A DNA stretch of 64,000 bases from positions 100,456,562 to 100,520,561 of the forward strand of contig OW799236.1 of assembly GCA_941918925.1 (NCBI GenBank). Reading direction: 5' to 3'. The notes below the pieces were generated by a model. That model was not told the DNA's origin. It searched no databases and saw only the letters and a list, made by a program, of their open reading frames with translations. Positions 45,501 through 56,728 of the stretch are shown here, one piece after another. Within the stretch, counting starts at the first letter, position 1, and every line of letters starts with the position of its first letter. Both the position numbers and the translations under genes were made by a program. Source of the DNA: Phyto melanocephala. Lineage: Eukaryota; Arthropoda; Insecta; Diptera; Rhinophoridae.

Positions 45501-45980
45501 GCCTAATACACCATAAGTGGATGGAAAGATATTATTTGTTAGTCCTTAAAAATAATAATATATAAATAGTAATAATTTCTTTAGCTAAATAAACAAAAGA
45601 TTTCTTCTATCTATTTATTTAAGTTAAGAAAACATATTCCTGCTAAAATTTTTTTGTTATGTTTTTTAATTATTTTACTAATTATGAAATTAATTTAATC
45701 TTAATTGCAAAGTTTCAAGAATACTAAAAAATTAATGAGATGCATTTTGATGCCGGCTTTTGTTTTAACTCATGGTTAAAATAAATGATTAATTATTTAC
45801 TAATTAATTATTATTATTTTTCTATATGGGGACTTATAGTGAAATTTAATATTTAGAACTCATTTTTTTTACACAATATAACTCTCTAAAGTTCGGTTTT
45901 GTGGAATATTTTAGCAGCAGTTGCATTTTGTTGCTTATACCTCAGTGAGTTTCAAACCATTTATTAGTTTTTCCTAGAAA
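42600..45980. other. AT-rich DNA, no gene recognised
   Basis: Short open frames (42950-43141 plus, 43507-43764 minus, 44418-44639 minus, 44675-44920 minus) show no domain. The stretch 44100-45020 has somewhat more balanced composition and two successive minus open frames, so it may be a decayed transposon, but I cannot name it. A donor-like CTTAC at 44054 did not yield a bdl exon. Confidence 0.35.
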
Positions 45981-45989
45981 TAATTTAAA

Positions 45990-46490
45990 GACCGTGGCTT
46001 AGAATTAAGTGTCTTAAACTTGTCCAAAAGTTATTCAAAACTTTAAAAAAAATTTTTCCAAAAAATGTTTGACTATATTTTTTTCGGTTAGTGACCGATT
46101 TATCTTAAAATTTTTACGAATATCTCTAGAGGCATATCTTATATCTAATAAGACACAAGCATGCCTACAAATTATTCTAAAAAATTAAAACCGTTGTGGT
46201 GAAAATAAGGTGAAAAACAGAGACGGTAGTGTTTGTTTGCTCATATCTCGGAAAAGTATAAGACGATTATGCAGATTTCAATACTGCTCTGCTCCCGAAT
46301 ATTTCTGATAATTTCATAGCACACTCGGGTCTTGGTGATGATGGGGGAGCTTCAAATAACTGATTTCAACATTCACACGGACCGACTGACAGACGGCCAA
46401 TGCTTAAATAATTCTCATATTCATTAACTTTCGGAAAATATATACTTTATTGGGGGCGGATATGACAAACAAAATGACCAACCAATATAT
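45990..46490 (-). mobile_element. Helitron-like repeat, copy J, partial, minus orientation
   Basis: Contains the inverted family blocks 'CTCTAGAGGCATAT', 'GCTCATATCTCGG', 'CACACGGACCGACTGACAGAC' (in parts) and 'GGAAAATATATACTTTAT'. The terminal hairpin is missing. Confidence 0.6.
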
Positions 46491-46870
46491 ACAATTAAAA
46501 TACGGGTATACAAATTTGAATATCAAAACTCTATCATGGATGTGTGTATGTAAGTGTTTTGACTATACTTGGTGTAGAAAAATTACTGATTTAAAAAAAA
46601 TTATTTACCAAAATATAATTACCATCATAATAGGGGCAAATATTTGCCCAATGTAAATGTAGCTTTAAATATATTTTTGAGATTTGAAAAGAAAGGGGAC
46701 TCAATTAAAGTTGAGGATTTCACTGTTTGAATAAAACTAATTATTCCATTAAAATTTTAATTTACTCAAGCTTGAGTTCATTTTAAAATTTTTATTATTT
46801 TTAAAGTCCAATATTAATAAAGAAAGCGTAATCTAAAGAATATGGTTTTTAAAATATTAGTTTTCAAACA

Positions 46871-47400
46871 TGGTTGGTTGGTTATCGTGGTAGTTCGCTG
46901 CACGCCAACAGTCAAGTATAGTCTGTATTACTCCGTTTTAAAAGGACCACATCACTCGTCAGCTTCCAATGTACCTCAGAATAAATCCAAGAGTAAGGGT
47001 ACTAGATCCACCCCGTGGCCGTGAGGTATCGACTGGTAAGTTGCAGTGTACGTCGTGCATCAAAAGAGGGCCACGTAAGCAGTGCCACCTTACACGTGCT
47101 CAGCCCACGCCACCTGTTATCAGCCTTCCGGAGAAAGTGTCTGGAGATTCTGCTTTTAATAGTCCCCAACGGGATTTCAACTGCAATTGCGTTAGAGATA
47201 TCCAAAGCAGATCCTCACCTGGCTAGCTCATCAGCACGCTCGTTACCATAGTAGCCCTTATGAGCAGGAATCCAAACTAGAGTAACGTCAGCCCGCTGAC
47301 CTAGCCTTGACAGTTCCTTTCTACATTGGCCAACTAATTTAGATGTAGTAATGTATGACCTGAGTGACAAGAGTGCCGCCTGACTGTCGACAAATAGTTT
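46871..47400 (-). pseudogene. Non-LTR retrotransposon 3' end: RNase H, C-terminus and ACCA-repeat tail
   Basis: Reading the minus strand from 47270 downward gives VWIPAHKGYYGNERADELA, an RNase H signature, then DISNAIAVEIPLGTIKSRIS, ADNRWRGLSTCKVALLTWPS and a stop. The 3' end, GATAACCAACCAACCAT, falls at about 46871 and has an ACCA-type tail rather than poly(A). A second 3' end of the same family lies at 62528-62791 in the opposite orientation. The 5' part, including reverse transcriptase, is absent. Confidence 0.8.
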
Positions 47401-47419
47401 TCAAACATAGTCTAACAAT

Positions 47420-48500
47420 AAAATTTACAATAATTATTTTAGCTCTAACGAGACATACGTAAATAGGATATTAACAAGATTGATTGGTTTATAGCAGACG
47501 CGGATCTAGCTTACACGTTTTTGGTAAAGATTTTTTTATTGTTTCTTTTATGGCTGTCAATACTATTGTTTATCAAAAGAAAAAGAATTTGCTTTTAGGG
47601 TTTAAATATCTTTTTCTCCCCCCAACCTAGATTTACTTCTGCTTATGTAAAGTTTTGGATAAACAATTAATTTTTAAAAAAATATTTATATTTTATATTT
47701 TATGTTTTTTTACAAATTTTCTTCTTTGTCGTAGAAAGAGTACTATATACAAAGTTGTTCAAATTAATTTTATCTCAAAATTTCATCTAAAAATTTCTAT
47801 ATTAAAATTTTTTCACATTGTTTAGTTGTTAGTTTTAATTATAAATTTCGCCAGACTAGGATGTTTTTAATTTCCTATTTTTTTATCTTTGTTTTTTTTT
47901 AAGTATGTATATAACTTTTTAATTATAATTTTTATTACTTTAATTTATTTAAATGACATTTATTTAACATAAATATCTAAATGTATTTACCCCTACCACC
48001 TACACGTAAACCTGGTGCATATTACTTGCTTAGGTACATATAGTACATGATTTGCTTTTATGTATAAGTATTCTTTAGAATCAATAAAAAGCACATTCAT
48101 CAACATAATCCAACAAATTACCAAACATAACTTGATTTATCCGGTAATTTTTATTTTGCAAAAACAATCCACATGCACACAAACATAAATACATTTATGC
48201 ATTGAAATTTTTTGCAAAAATTTAATTTCATATATGATTTGACTAAATGTCAAAGTATTTTTCTTCAATAGCAACACATTATTTTTACATACATACGCTT
48301 AGTCGATATACAAATTATAAAAAAAACTAAAAGAAAAACGTTAAGAGACAGTTATAGAAACACATCGTAAACGACTGAGAGAGAAAAAATATTAAATGGA
48401 TAAATGGACCGACCCTCCATCACCACATAATTACATTGGTATTTGACCATGAAAAGTTTTTATTTATTTTATTTAGATGACGATGATGATTATAAATGTT
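47420..48500. other. AT-rich DNA, nothing recognised
   Basis: Poly(T) and TTTA-rich sequence without open frames or element ends. Confidence 0.45.
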
Positions 48501-48507
48501 GTTCATA

Positions 48508-49917
48508 CAGGGTGGTAAAAAATTAGATGCATGATTGAAAATTTTTACTTTTATATAAATATATACATATATATATCCTTCAAACGACAGTGTAAAAGGA
48601 TATATGTAGGTTTGTCATTTCGCGTGAAATTTCTACAATTATCATTTCCGACTCCATAAAGTATATATTTTCAGAAAGCGTATGATAGGGGAGTCGATTA
48701 AGCATTATCCATCTGTCCGCCCGTCCATCCGTCTGTCCATCTGTGTGTCCATCTGTCTGTCTGTCCATCTGTATGTCTATCTGTCTGTCTTCCCTTTATC
48801 TATTCATCTGTCTGTCCATCTGTCCGTGTGTATGTTGAAATCAGCTTTTTGAAGCCCCCCCACACGTTCAGGCTATCAAAATATTAGAAATATTTGGGAG
48901 CGGATTGATATTGGAAATCATTATAATCGCCCTATAACATTTCGAGATATAAATAAATAAACACAATTACCTCTTTTTTTCGCTTATTTTTACCACAAAA
49001 ATTATAATCTTCCGGCCCTAGGATAATTTATAGACATGGTTGGTAATATTTATAAATTTGGTATGCCTCTGGAGATACTCATGAAAAATTTTGGAAAAAT
49101 TGATCGCTAATTGGCAAAGTTATAGGCAAAAGTTATTTGAAAAAAAATATTTTTTTTTGTATATCAAAATTCTTTTAACTAATAATCTTTGAACACGCTT
49201 CAAATACCAAATTATAAGCCGTAATCTCAGAAATTATTTCTCAGAAAAACAAACAAATCGGTTTGAAACCAACTAAGATATAAACACCAAAGTAAAACTG
49301 CTTTAAAGTTTTTACTAAAATTTACAAACGAAAATAGACATTTTTCAGTTTTTCGAAAGAGCCAATATGGGGATTAAATGAAACAGCTTGAGTATTTAAA
49401 TATAGTTAGATATGAAGAGATAGCGTCCTAGATTAAATGGCGAACATATAATTCAAATATATATGTAACGACTTAGTTCCCTTTAACTCCCACAATATTA
49501 GTATCAAAAAAAAAACAGAAAAAAATTTTCGACCAGTGTAATGTAGTAAACTAAAAAAGTGTAAAAGCCAAGATGGCGTCTTAAATAAAATGACGGAGCG
49601 AATTTTAACCTCAACAATCAAATGAAGGTGCTTGACTATTAGAATACAGTACAAAATCAAAAATGGCATCGGAAATAAAAAAGAAAATAGCTTTATATTG
49701 CATGGAATCTAAAATCTATGCTAAGCTATGTGTGGTCTTTTAACTATATATATGACGGTGAAGGGTATTTTCAGATTCGGCACGGCCGAACGGCTCTTAC
49801 TTGCTTTAATTGTTATTATGTTTTTAATTTTCTAAAAATTATTTGGTATTATATTTTAAAACACTCTAAACGTATAGTAAATACTTTAAATCAAACATTT
49901 GATTCGGCCCCACCCTG
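48508..49917. mobile_element. TIR element with CAGGGTGG ends, host of a Helitron-like insertion
   Basis: CAGGGTGG at 48508 and CCACCCTG ending at 49917 are inverted and each is followed outward by TA. Only about 50 and 110 bp of the original element remain around the Helitron-like copy I, so it was a short MITE. The ends resemble those of the 35635 element. Confidence 0.6.
48560..49806 (+). mobile_element. Helitron-like repeat, copy I, with expanded GTCT/GTCC tract
   Basis: Begins near TATCCTTCAAACGACAGTG and ends GTGAAGGGTATTTTCAG, hairpin TTCGGCACGGCCGAA, then CGGCTCTTACTTG. The region 48711-48830 is an expanded run of TCTGTCC, ATCTGTCTG and related words. It keeps the long central segment (AAGATGGCGTC) shared with C and D. 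Confidence 0.78.
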
Positions 49918-50769
49918 TACTTAAGTGCATAGAAATCTTTGTTTAAACATAGTTTTATGTGAACTCGTGTATACTTTGACTTGCAGCACAATTTTTAGGT
50001 GCTTTTCTTCTAGTGGATAATTTTATTTTCAATTTATTTTTATTTGAATTGGTATCGCTTTTAGTAGTAAAAACTGAAAGATGATTTACATATCAACGTG
50101 TGGGTGGGAAAACTAAAGAAATGTATCCGTTATTTTTTTTAAAGAAAATTTAAAGAGACAAGAAAAACAAAAGTAACGTGCCAGGCAATAGTGAAAAAAC
50201 CAAACATTTTTTGTGTGAAACTGAGGGTCAACTTTTTACAATCGGATTTATCTATTTTTTTTGCATCGAGGTGACTATTTTTAATTTTTTTTTTTGCTTT
50301 AAAAGCCAATTTAGATATTTCAGAATTTGACTTTTCTTTTATTATATATAAAATGTCGCAACCATAGCTCATGGTATGTATAACTATGTAGTTAATATGT
50401 CAGTCTATTAAATAACATTGATAAACATCATCTATAGTTGATTTAGGCTGGTGCAGTAGTCTTTAAGAAAATTAAAACAAAATTCCAAATTTGAGCATCT
50501 TTTAAATTTTTATAAAAAGGAGAACGTTTTTTTAATTATTAAAGATATTTTGCTTTGCTTTACTTAATTACAATTAGTGTGCCAGTTAATTGAAATATTA
50601 TGTCAATCAAGTGACCCCCCACTGGTTTGGCAGGCTCACAACCTTTTAACAAAATTCTCAATCACGTTTTTTTAATAAAATGTTGTCAGTATTTGATATC
50701 TACTCGAGAATGAAGTTTTAAATCCTTAAATTTTGATAAGATTATTGCTGTTTACTTAAGATTAAGAAA

Positions 50770-51000
50770 ACCCACAAAAATACTTTAAAAGTGCCAATCA
50801 CACGATCTTGGTGGCTAAAACACTTATCTTCTATGAGTAATTATGTGATTTTCGAACCTTTATTTCAAAAGATCCATTATTTTCTTGATGTATGGCAAGT
50901 GTCCTGTTAAAAACACATATTCTTTACGTCTAAGTCATTAAGTTTCTGATACGAACAGCTTCGGATCATCACCCTGTATCGTTAAATGAATCAAAATGTT
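50770..51000 (-). pseudogene. Mariner-like transposase fragment
   Basis: On the minus strand near 50795-50830 the sequence reads PPRSCDWHF and then IFVGFL, the third-catalytic-residue region of a mariner-type transposase (usual PPRSCDLTPLDYFLWG), with a terminal CCCTG near 50980. Resembles 7725-7820. Confidence 0.5.
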
Positions 51001-51119
51001 ATTTTAAATTTGAAAAGTTTATTAATCTGTTTTTGTTGCCGTAGAGGTTGCCTTTTAAATTTTTTTTGAGGTCAGCAGACCTTAGAGCTAAAGATGTTTT
51101 TAGGAAAAACAACAAATCA

Positions 51120-51400
51120 GTTGGGTTTTTAAGCACATACCGCCTTAGCTTCATACCGATTTGTCAGTTGTAATTGTCGAGAGGAGGACTTATAATTTGG
51201 TGTCATTTTTGCTTCTATCTTAGAAAGTTATAAAGCGATTGTGCTAGATTAGCGCTAATTTGCTTAATATTTCCAAAAGATTGATTCTATAAGTTGGTTT
51301 CAGTAGGCACACGGACAAACATCAGATGGAAGAACGGTTAGACGGAAAATGTATTTTAAATTCCCATAGTCAGTAACACTATGAAAGTCTTATTGATAAA
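51120..51400 (-). mobile_element. Helitron-like repeat, copy K, decayed fragment
   Basis: Weak matches to inverted family blocks: 'AGGCACACGGACAAAC', 'AGACGGAAAATGTATT', and a GTTATAAAGCGATTGTGC phrase. No ends visible. Confidence 0.35.
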
Positions 51401-51419
51401 ATTCCTATTTGCTTTGCAA

Positions 51420-52950
51420 GAGATAAAAATAAACAGCGGCACAGGCTCGCTTATAACTCAAATTTTTATCTTCTATATAAAAGTTATGTGTCAAGATTTT
51501 CGTCAAATTTAATGCCGTACACTATCGTTAAATTAAACAAATTTTTGGTTGTTTCATCGAACTTATTTTTTCATAAATATCACTCTTCTGATTAACTTAT
51601 TATTTTTGTCAATATAATTCTACAATATACACTTTTATTGATTTTTGCCGCTTATTAACGTTTTGCTAACAAAAAAAAAAAAAAAAACGCGTTAAATTTT
51701 TTTTAAAGAAAACTCAATAGAAAATAAATTTGGAAAGCAGTCAGTTCAAAACAGGTGACTTAATAACAAGCTGTTAAATGAAACCCCAAAAATTGGTTGA
51801 TCTTGTGGCATCTGCAGCCAACTTCGCTTACAAATGCATTTACAAAATTTGATATGTTTGATATTTTGCGTTTGCTTTACACACATACACAGGTTTCAGA
51901 AAAAGCTTAAACCACTAATTTAATAGGAACAAATTGAAAACAACGCTAATGTACTGCTAATAACTTGCATGCGACTTGCATGGTATTTTAACTCAGTAAA
52001 AATAAGTACAACAACTGAGTCTTAAAAATGGTCCTTATAAGGAAAAAGTTAAGTACTTTTGAATGAAAATTACACAAAACAAAAACCTTATATTGATAAT
52101 TATATGCTTAAATATCTTTTGTTCTGCCCCCTAAATTATTGTTTAATCAAACTAATATTGGTTTGTGTCAAATAAAGTCATGCGTAAATCTTTTACTATT
52201 AGTTTTCAATTATAAACTTTATTTTTATTTCTATCATCTTTTATTTTATCGCTAAAACTGTCATTTCTAAAACTACTCGCAACCAAGTCTATTTTATTAA
52301 ACACTTTTAATCTGTTACATTAAGAATGCAGCTTAAGCAGAAAACTATTTCAAGTATAAACTACCGTTTTCCCACAACTATTAAAAAGAAGCGCTGATAG
52401 AGAAAACCGCACACTTTAAATTATAACAAACGCTCAAAGTACTATACACATACACCCAGCGTTAAAACACCTACCGAAATTTATACATACATACATACAT
52501 ACATTGCTGATTGATTGAAATAACTAAAGAATTAATGAATAAATAATTAAATGAACGAACAAATTAAAATCTATGATAAATCAATGAAGAGTTGACGATA
52601 AACTTATTTTCAATTAATTAAAGAAGATGATGTTACAAGGTGAATGAAACACAATTGTAAGAGCAATAAAGTGTCAACAATTTGGTTAAAACATTGCAAA
52701 CAAAATTTTAATTAAATTATCAGCAGAACATTAAATAAATTCTTTCTCAAATTTAAACACGCATAGAGACAACAAATGGATTAAGTATTAATACACATGA
52801 TAGACAGTAATAATATGCAACATAGAAAAGTAGTCAGATGAGAAGAGAATCTGAAAAGATTGTTTAAAATATATTACTAGTACTGCTTTTGAAAGTTCAT
52901 TTGCTCATTTTTGTAAAGCAGACGTAAATAAATATGTAGTTAAATAATTA
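51420..52950. other. AT-rich DNA, nothing recognised
   Basis: No coding signal; a (CATA)n run at 52481-52503. Confidence 0.45.
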
Positions 52951-52966
52951 ATTAATTAGTTATAAA

Positions 52967-53138
52967 GGGTGCCCCGGTAGACTAGTAAATAGTGTATTAG
53001 TTTGCCAGCCTGAGGATCGCTGGTTCGATTCCCGCTAGAGGCTCTGGTCTGTTTCACTACATCTGGCCTTTTGCCTTCGTTACTCAGCTCGAATAATTAA
53101 ATCGAAATATAATTTGTAATCGTATTGTTACATAAACA
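52967..53138 (+). mobile_element. tRNA-derived SINE candidate, 172 bp, with 13-bp target duplication
   Basis: The direct repeat AATTAGTTATAAA is at 52954-52966 and 53139-53151. Directly inside, a tRNA-like head begins GGGTGCCCCGGTAGACTAGT. A perfect B box GGTTCGATTCC is at about 53022. Upstream, TTAGT-TTGCCAG-CCTGA folds as an anticodon arm (four of five pairs) with T before GCC, a glycine-type anticodon. An A-box-like TAGACTAGTAAATAG is diverged. The tRNA-unrelated tail runs to CATAAAC without a long poly(A). Pol III origin and mobility are inferred from the tRNA-like head and the duplication. Confidence 0.72.
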
Positions 53139-53154
53139 AATTAGTTATAAAAAC

Positions 53155-54080
53155 TTTTAAATCTCTCCACGTTTTTTTCCGCAAAACAAATAGAAATGAA
53201 ATAATTTTTGTTAAACAAAAATTGTAAAGCAAACTAATTGACAACACTACTGCTGTGCTGTGACAGAAAGGCACGCACTATACATTCAAAATAAACACAC
53301 ACTCTTGATCGTGCTATTTTCACATACTCACACACAAATTCGCGTATAAACATACTCGTACAAACAGACGCAGGAGACACACATTATTGACTAACTGGAT
53401 ATATATTTTGTATATGTATTTGACACAAACGCACTCACACAATAGTCAGTGTATGGGTGCCGTAGGACATGTGTACATATGTATAATTGTATTGTACTTA
53501 TTTGTATTGTAATTTATTCAATTGTTGTTGCTGTTGAATTGAAATCAATTACAAACCGGGTTCAATCGAATTGAATTGAATGGCATTTTTGTTGACAACT
53601 GTTTATTTTATTGTGAATATAATGCATTTTCATTAAAAAAAATCAACTTTAATTAAATTTTATTCAAAATTTATTTATGTTCATACATATGTATGTACTT
53701 GTATGTACATAAACAATAAGAACTAAAAATTAAACAAAAGTGTTTTAAATAATAATGAAACAGAAATTGTAATTTTTTTTGAATGGATATTAGAGAAATA
53801 GCAATTAAAGTTGAACTGAAGTATTTTAAAAAGAAACATCAGGCGAACAGATTTTTTTTGTATGAACAAATATATGGATTCTCTTTTATTAAAGTTTTCT
53901 ATTCTCAATTTATCAAAAAAAGTCTAAAGCTAGTATGCACGTTATCATACCCTTAAATTATTTATTTATTTAATTCAATGGATTCGAGATCCGTACAGAC
54001 TTTTAGACAGTACAAATTAGTTACAAACTTTAAGTTGTTTAAGATAAAAATTATTTTAGATTGTACAATATTAAAGTTGA
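53155..54080. other. AT-rich DNA, nothing recognised
   Basis: CACACA- and ACATAC-rich stretch at 53290-53440, otherwise featureless. The minus open frame 53723-53908 has no domain. Confidence 0.45.
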
Positions 54081-54089
54081 AAGAGAAGT

Positions 54090-54720
54090 CAACATATTGC
54101 TAAAGTTTATTTAGTTCAGTACAAACTCTTAAAAACGGATCAGAGTTGGCATAATTTCTTCTGGATAGTGGATAAAAATAACATGTAGAAAGAGACGATC
54201 CTTTAAAAAAGATATTGGATATTAAGAAATTAGAGCTTACATTTCCCTCTATTAAGTTGAGAAGAAACGTGACATTTAGCATCGTTCTTCGACCTTTTAG
54301 CATTGGCAGCGTTACAAGAGCATGTCCACTAGTGTATAAGGCGGCATGTTTAACGGATTCCAGTTCAGGCCTTAAAGACAATATAACAGGAATTGTTTTT
54401 GTACAGATTCAATGCTATTGTTGTAAACATTGTACGTTGGATCATAAATTATTGAACCATACTTGAGAATAGGCCTGGCCAGAGAAGCATATAATTGTTT
54501 CGTTATATATGGTTCCTTAAACTCCTTTGCCCATCATTTTATAAATCCAAGTACTGCACGTGCTTTGTTAACAGTAACAGAGAAGTGTTGATCTAGTAAA
54601 ATTCCAAGGTCGGAGACGGTTTTGAGTCTGTCCAGCATAAAAGCATAATTCACGTTAATATGAAATCTACGAAAGAAACACATGTATTTGCATTTTTCAG
54701 GATTCAGCTCAATTAGGTTA
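54090..54720 (-). pseudogene. Non-LTR reverse transcriptase, C-terminal part
   Basis: On the minus strand from 54720 down: IELNPEKCKYMCFFRRFHIN, YAFMLDRLKTVSDLGILLDQ, VNKARAVLGF, then YASLARPILKYGSIIYDPTY and SIESVQKQFL, followed by SLRPELESVKHAALY. This is the finger/thumb end of a Jockey- or CR1-type reverse transcriptase (family: LNxxKCxxM...DLGVxxD...LVRPxLEYxSxxW...IExVQ). A few frame breaks occur. The catalytic YADD would lie upstream and is not in the window, because the fragment ends at about 54720 where an opposite-strand element begins. Confidence 0.8.
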
Positions 54721-54723
54721 AGA

Positions 54724-55310
54724 TTACATCAGCCATCATGGACTGATCGGAAACGAGAAAGCCGACAAATTATCTAAAATGGGAGCTGCTCTGAGTACCA
54801 TAAGTTTGGAGAACGCCAAACCCCTTAAACGATTTAAGGATGAACTTAAAAGTTGGGCGATAGAGGAACATGTCAGAAAATGGCAAAGCACTGATGTCGG
54901 TAACGTGACAAGAACACTATGGGGTGATCCAAATCTTGGGAAATGAAAGGAAATTCTGAGATTAAACAAACCAACACTTAGGAGACTAACCAGTGTGATC
55001 ACAGGTCATCTAGCTCGCATGAAATTGTCTGAGGAAACGACATGTAGAGCATGCGAGAAAGAGGAAGAGACTTTGGTACACTACCTCTGTCATTGTCCTG
55101 CGTTTGGGCATATCAGGCGCGAAAATTTTACAGTGGATACTATGCCGAACTTGAAATACATGGGGAACTCGAACTGGAGATCCATAAGGCGTCACATTGA
55201 GGGGACTGGGTTCTTGGACTAGTCCGTTATTTATGGGAAATTATGTTTATGGGTTTTGTTTGGGAATTCCGTTTTCCATATGGAGCGCACAACAGTAATG
55301 GGTCAAAATT
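54724..55310 (+). pseudogene. Non-LTR retrotransposon: RNase H end and C-terminal zinc-knuckle region
   Basis: Plus strand: HHGLIGNEKADKLSKMGAAL (RNase H), FKDELKSWAIEEHVRKWQST, TRTLWGDPNLGK, one in-frame TGA at about 54944, then KEILRLNKPTLRRLTSVITG, HLARMKLSEETTCRACEKEE, ETLVHYLCHCPAF and a stop after FLD at 55222. The Cys/His pattern C-x2-C-x8-H-x3-C is typical of the C-terminus of I/R1/Jockey-group ORF2. Apart from the single stop the frame is intact for about 500 bp, so this copy is younger than the related one at 24850-26060. Confidence 0.82.
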
Positions 55311-55319
55311 ACTTCCCGG

Positions 55320-55890
55320 TGGGATACCAGATATAACAATAATTGGCTTAGAAGTTAAATTTTTAAAACGAACGTGTATGTTGTTAAGGTATATCTTGCA
55401 ATCACTACAAAATTAAAATAATAAAATTCTAGAGTTTATTATTAATGTCAAACTCAATTTTATTAAACACCTCTCCGTGATGAAGCTCGCATAGTTATAT
55501 TTTTTATAAACCTTTTGGCCAGAAATTGTTTCATTAGTAAGGCTTTAATTGGATTATTATTTAGTCTGAGATACTCAGAAAAATATTTATAGTGAACAAA
55601 TTTTATCGCTGCAAAACCAATAATCCTTTGTTGTTTACGAAATGCTTGTCGTGATCCCTTAAGTCGATAGTTTACAGTTTCAAATTTGGCAGTTGAATTA
55701 ACCTACTCTAAAGGTAGTGTTGTAATTAATTTAATTTGTGGAGAATTTGTTTATCCTTCCCAACCAATAATTTGCTGTTTAGTGTTCAACAAATATCTAT
55801 GTGCCAGCTTACTTAGACACCATACTTTAAAATGTTGCCCTCAAGTTATAATACACTCAAATATTTTTACTAACAAACTAACTAGAAATC
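55320..55890. other. AT-rich DNA, nothing recognised
   Basis: The plus open frame 55686-55940 has no recognisable domain. Confidence 0.4.
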
Positions 55891-55899
55891 GTCTTGATA

Positions 55900-56075
55900 A
55901 AGTTTTTTTTTTTATTCATTGCAGTTATTTGCTGGAGTGAGCATAAGAGAACCAGACCGAGACAATCAATAAACTCAAAGCTAACATTGCTGCTGAAATT
56001 CGAGCGCTACAACCACAAATTTTAAAAGATATAGCCATTGCGAAGCTGAAAACAGGTGCTACTTAATTGAGACTT
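55900..56075 (+). pseudogene. Mariner-like transposase C-terminal tail
   Basis: Plus strand near 55965-56065 reads INKLKANIAAEIRALQPQIL then KDIAIAKLKTGAT, like the last helices of mariner-type transposases (LKxxIxxEIxxLxPxxLxxV). Nothing upstream matches. Confidence 0.5.
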
Positions 56076-56728
56076 GTCGACTTGTCTAAAAGATTTAGGT
56101 TAGATACACCACTATATTTATAAGACTGGATGATAAGAAAATGTGGCAGCATAGATATATACGATGAACAGAGAATAGACCCACGAATTAGCTGTGCAGG
56201 TGAGCTAAAACACCTAACCCAGAGCATAGAAGAAAAAAAAGACCACCAAAGGTCACAATTTCCCCTATATTGTGGTAACTAACTTCAAATCGATATATCT
56301 CGATTCCTAGACGTGACCCAGCGAAACGCCTGGACACGTATAATTTCATTAACTTTCCTCGGTAGTTTGAACCCTTTCCGATCACTGACCCCTACCATTT
56401 GTCGCACAGTGTAATCAGAGTATTACACAAACACTATTTAAAATTTAATGAGCTTACTTGTAAGCCATTTTTCTTATTCTTGTGCAGCTCTTTAGTCTTA
56501 ATAAAAGATTCGAGTAGTAAAATAACTACGGTAAGATTGTGAAGCATATAAGTTGTGCGGCTCTTTGTTAAGTTTCTTTGTAATAATGGTTTAATTGGAT
56601 AATGCCTTAATTGTTTCTTTTTCGATAATTAAATAATTGTATATATTATTTCTGTTAGTAAGATGTTAATAAGGCAAATTCAATTTCAATTAATGTTTTT
56701 ATTCAAATATAATTTTTATATTTTTTTT

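Noticed and set aside
46842..47251. Plus-strand open frames around 47 kb
   Set aside because: They are antisense to the minus-strand RNase H/C-terminal fragment, whose WIPAHKGYYGNERADELA motif fixes the true strand.
53280..53440. Possible regulatory region because of dense CACACA/ACATAC words
   Set aside because: Simple-sequence composition alone; no recognisable binding-site cluster or gene next to it.
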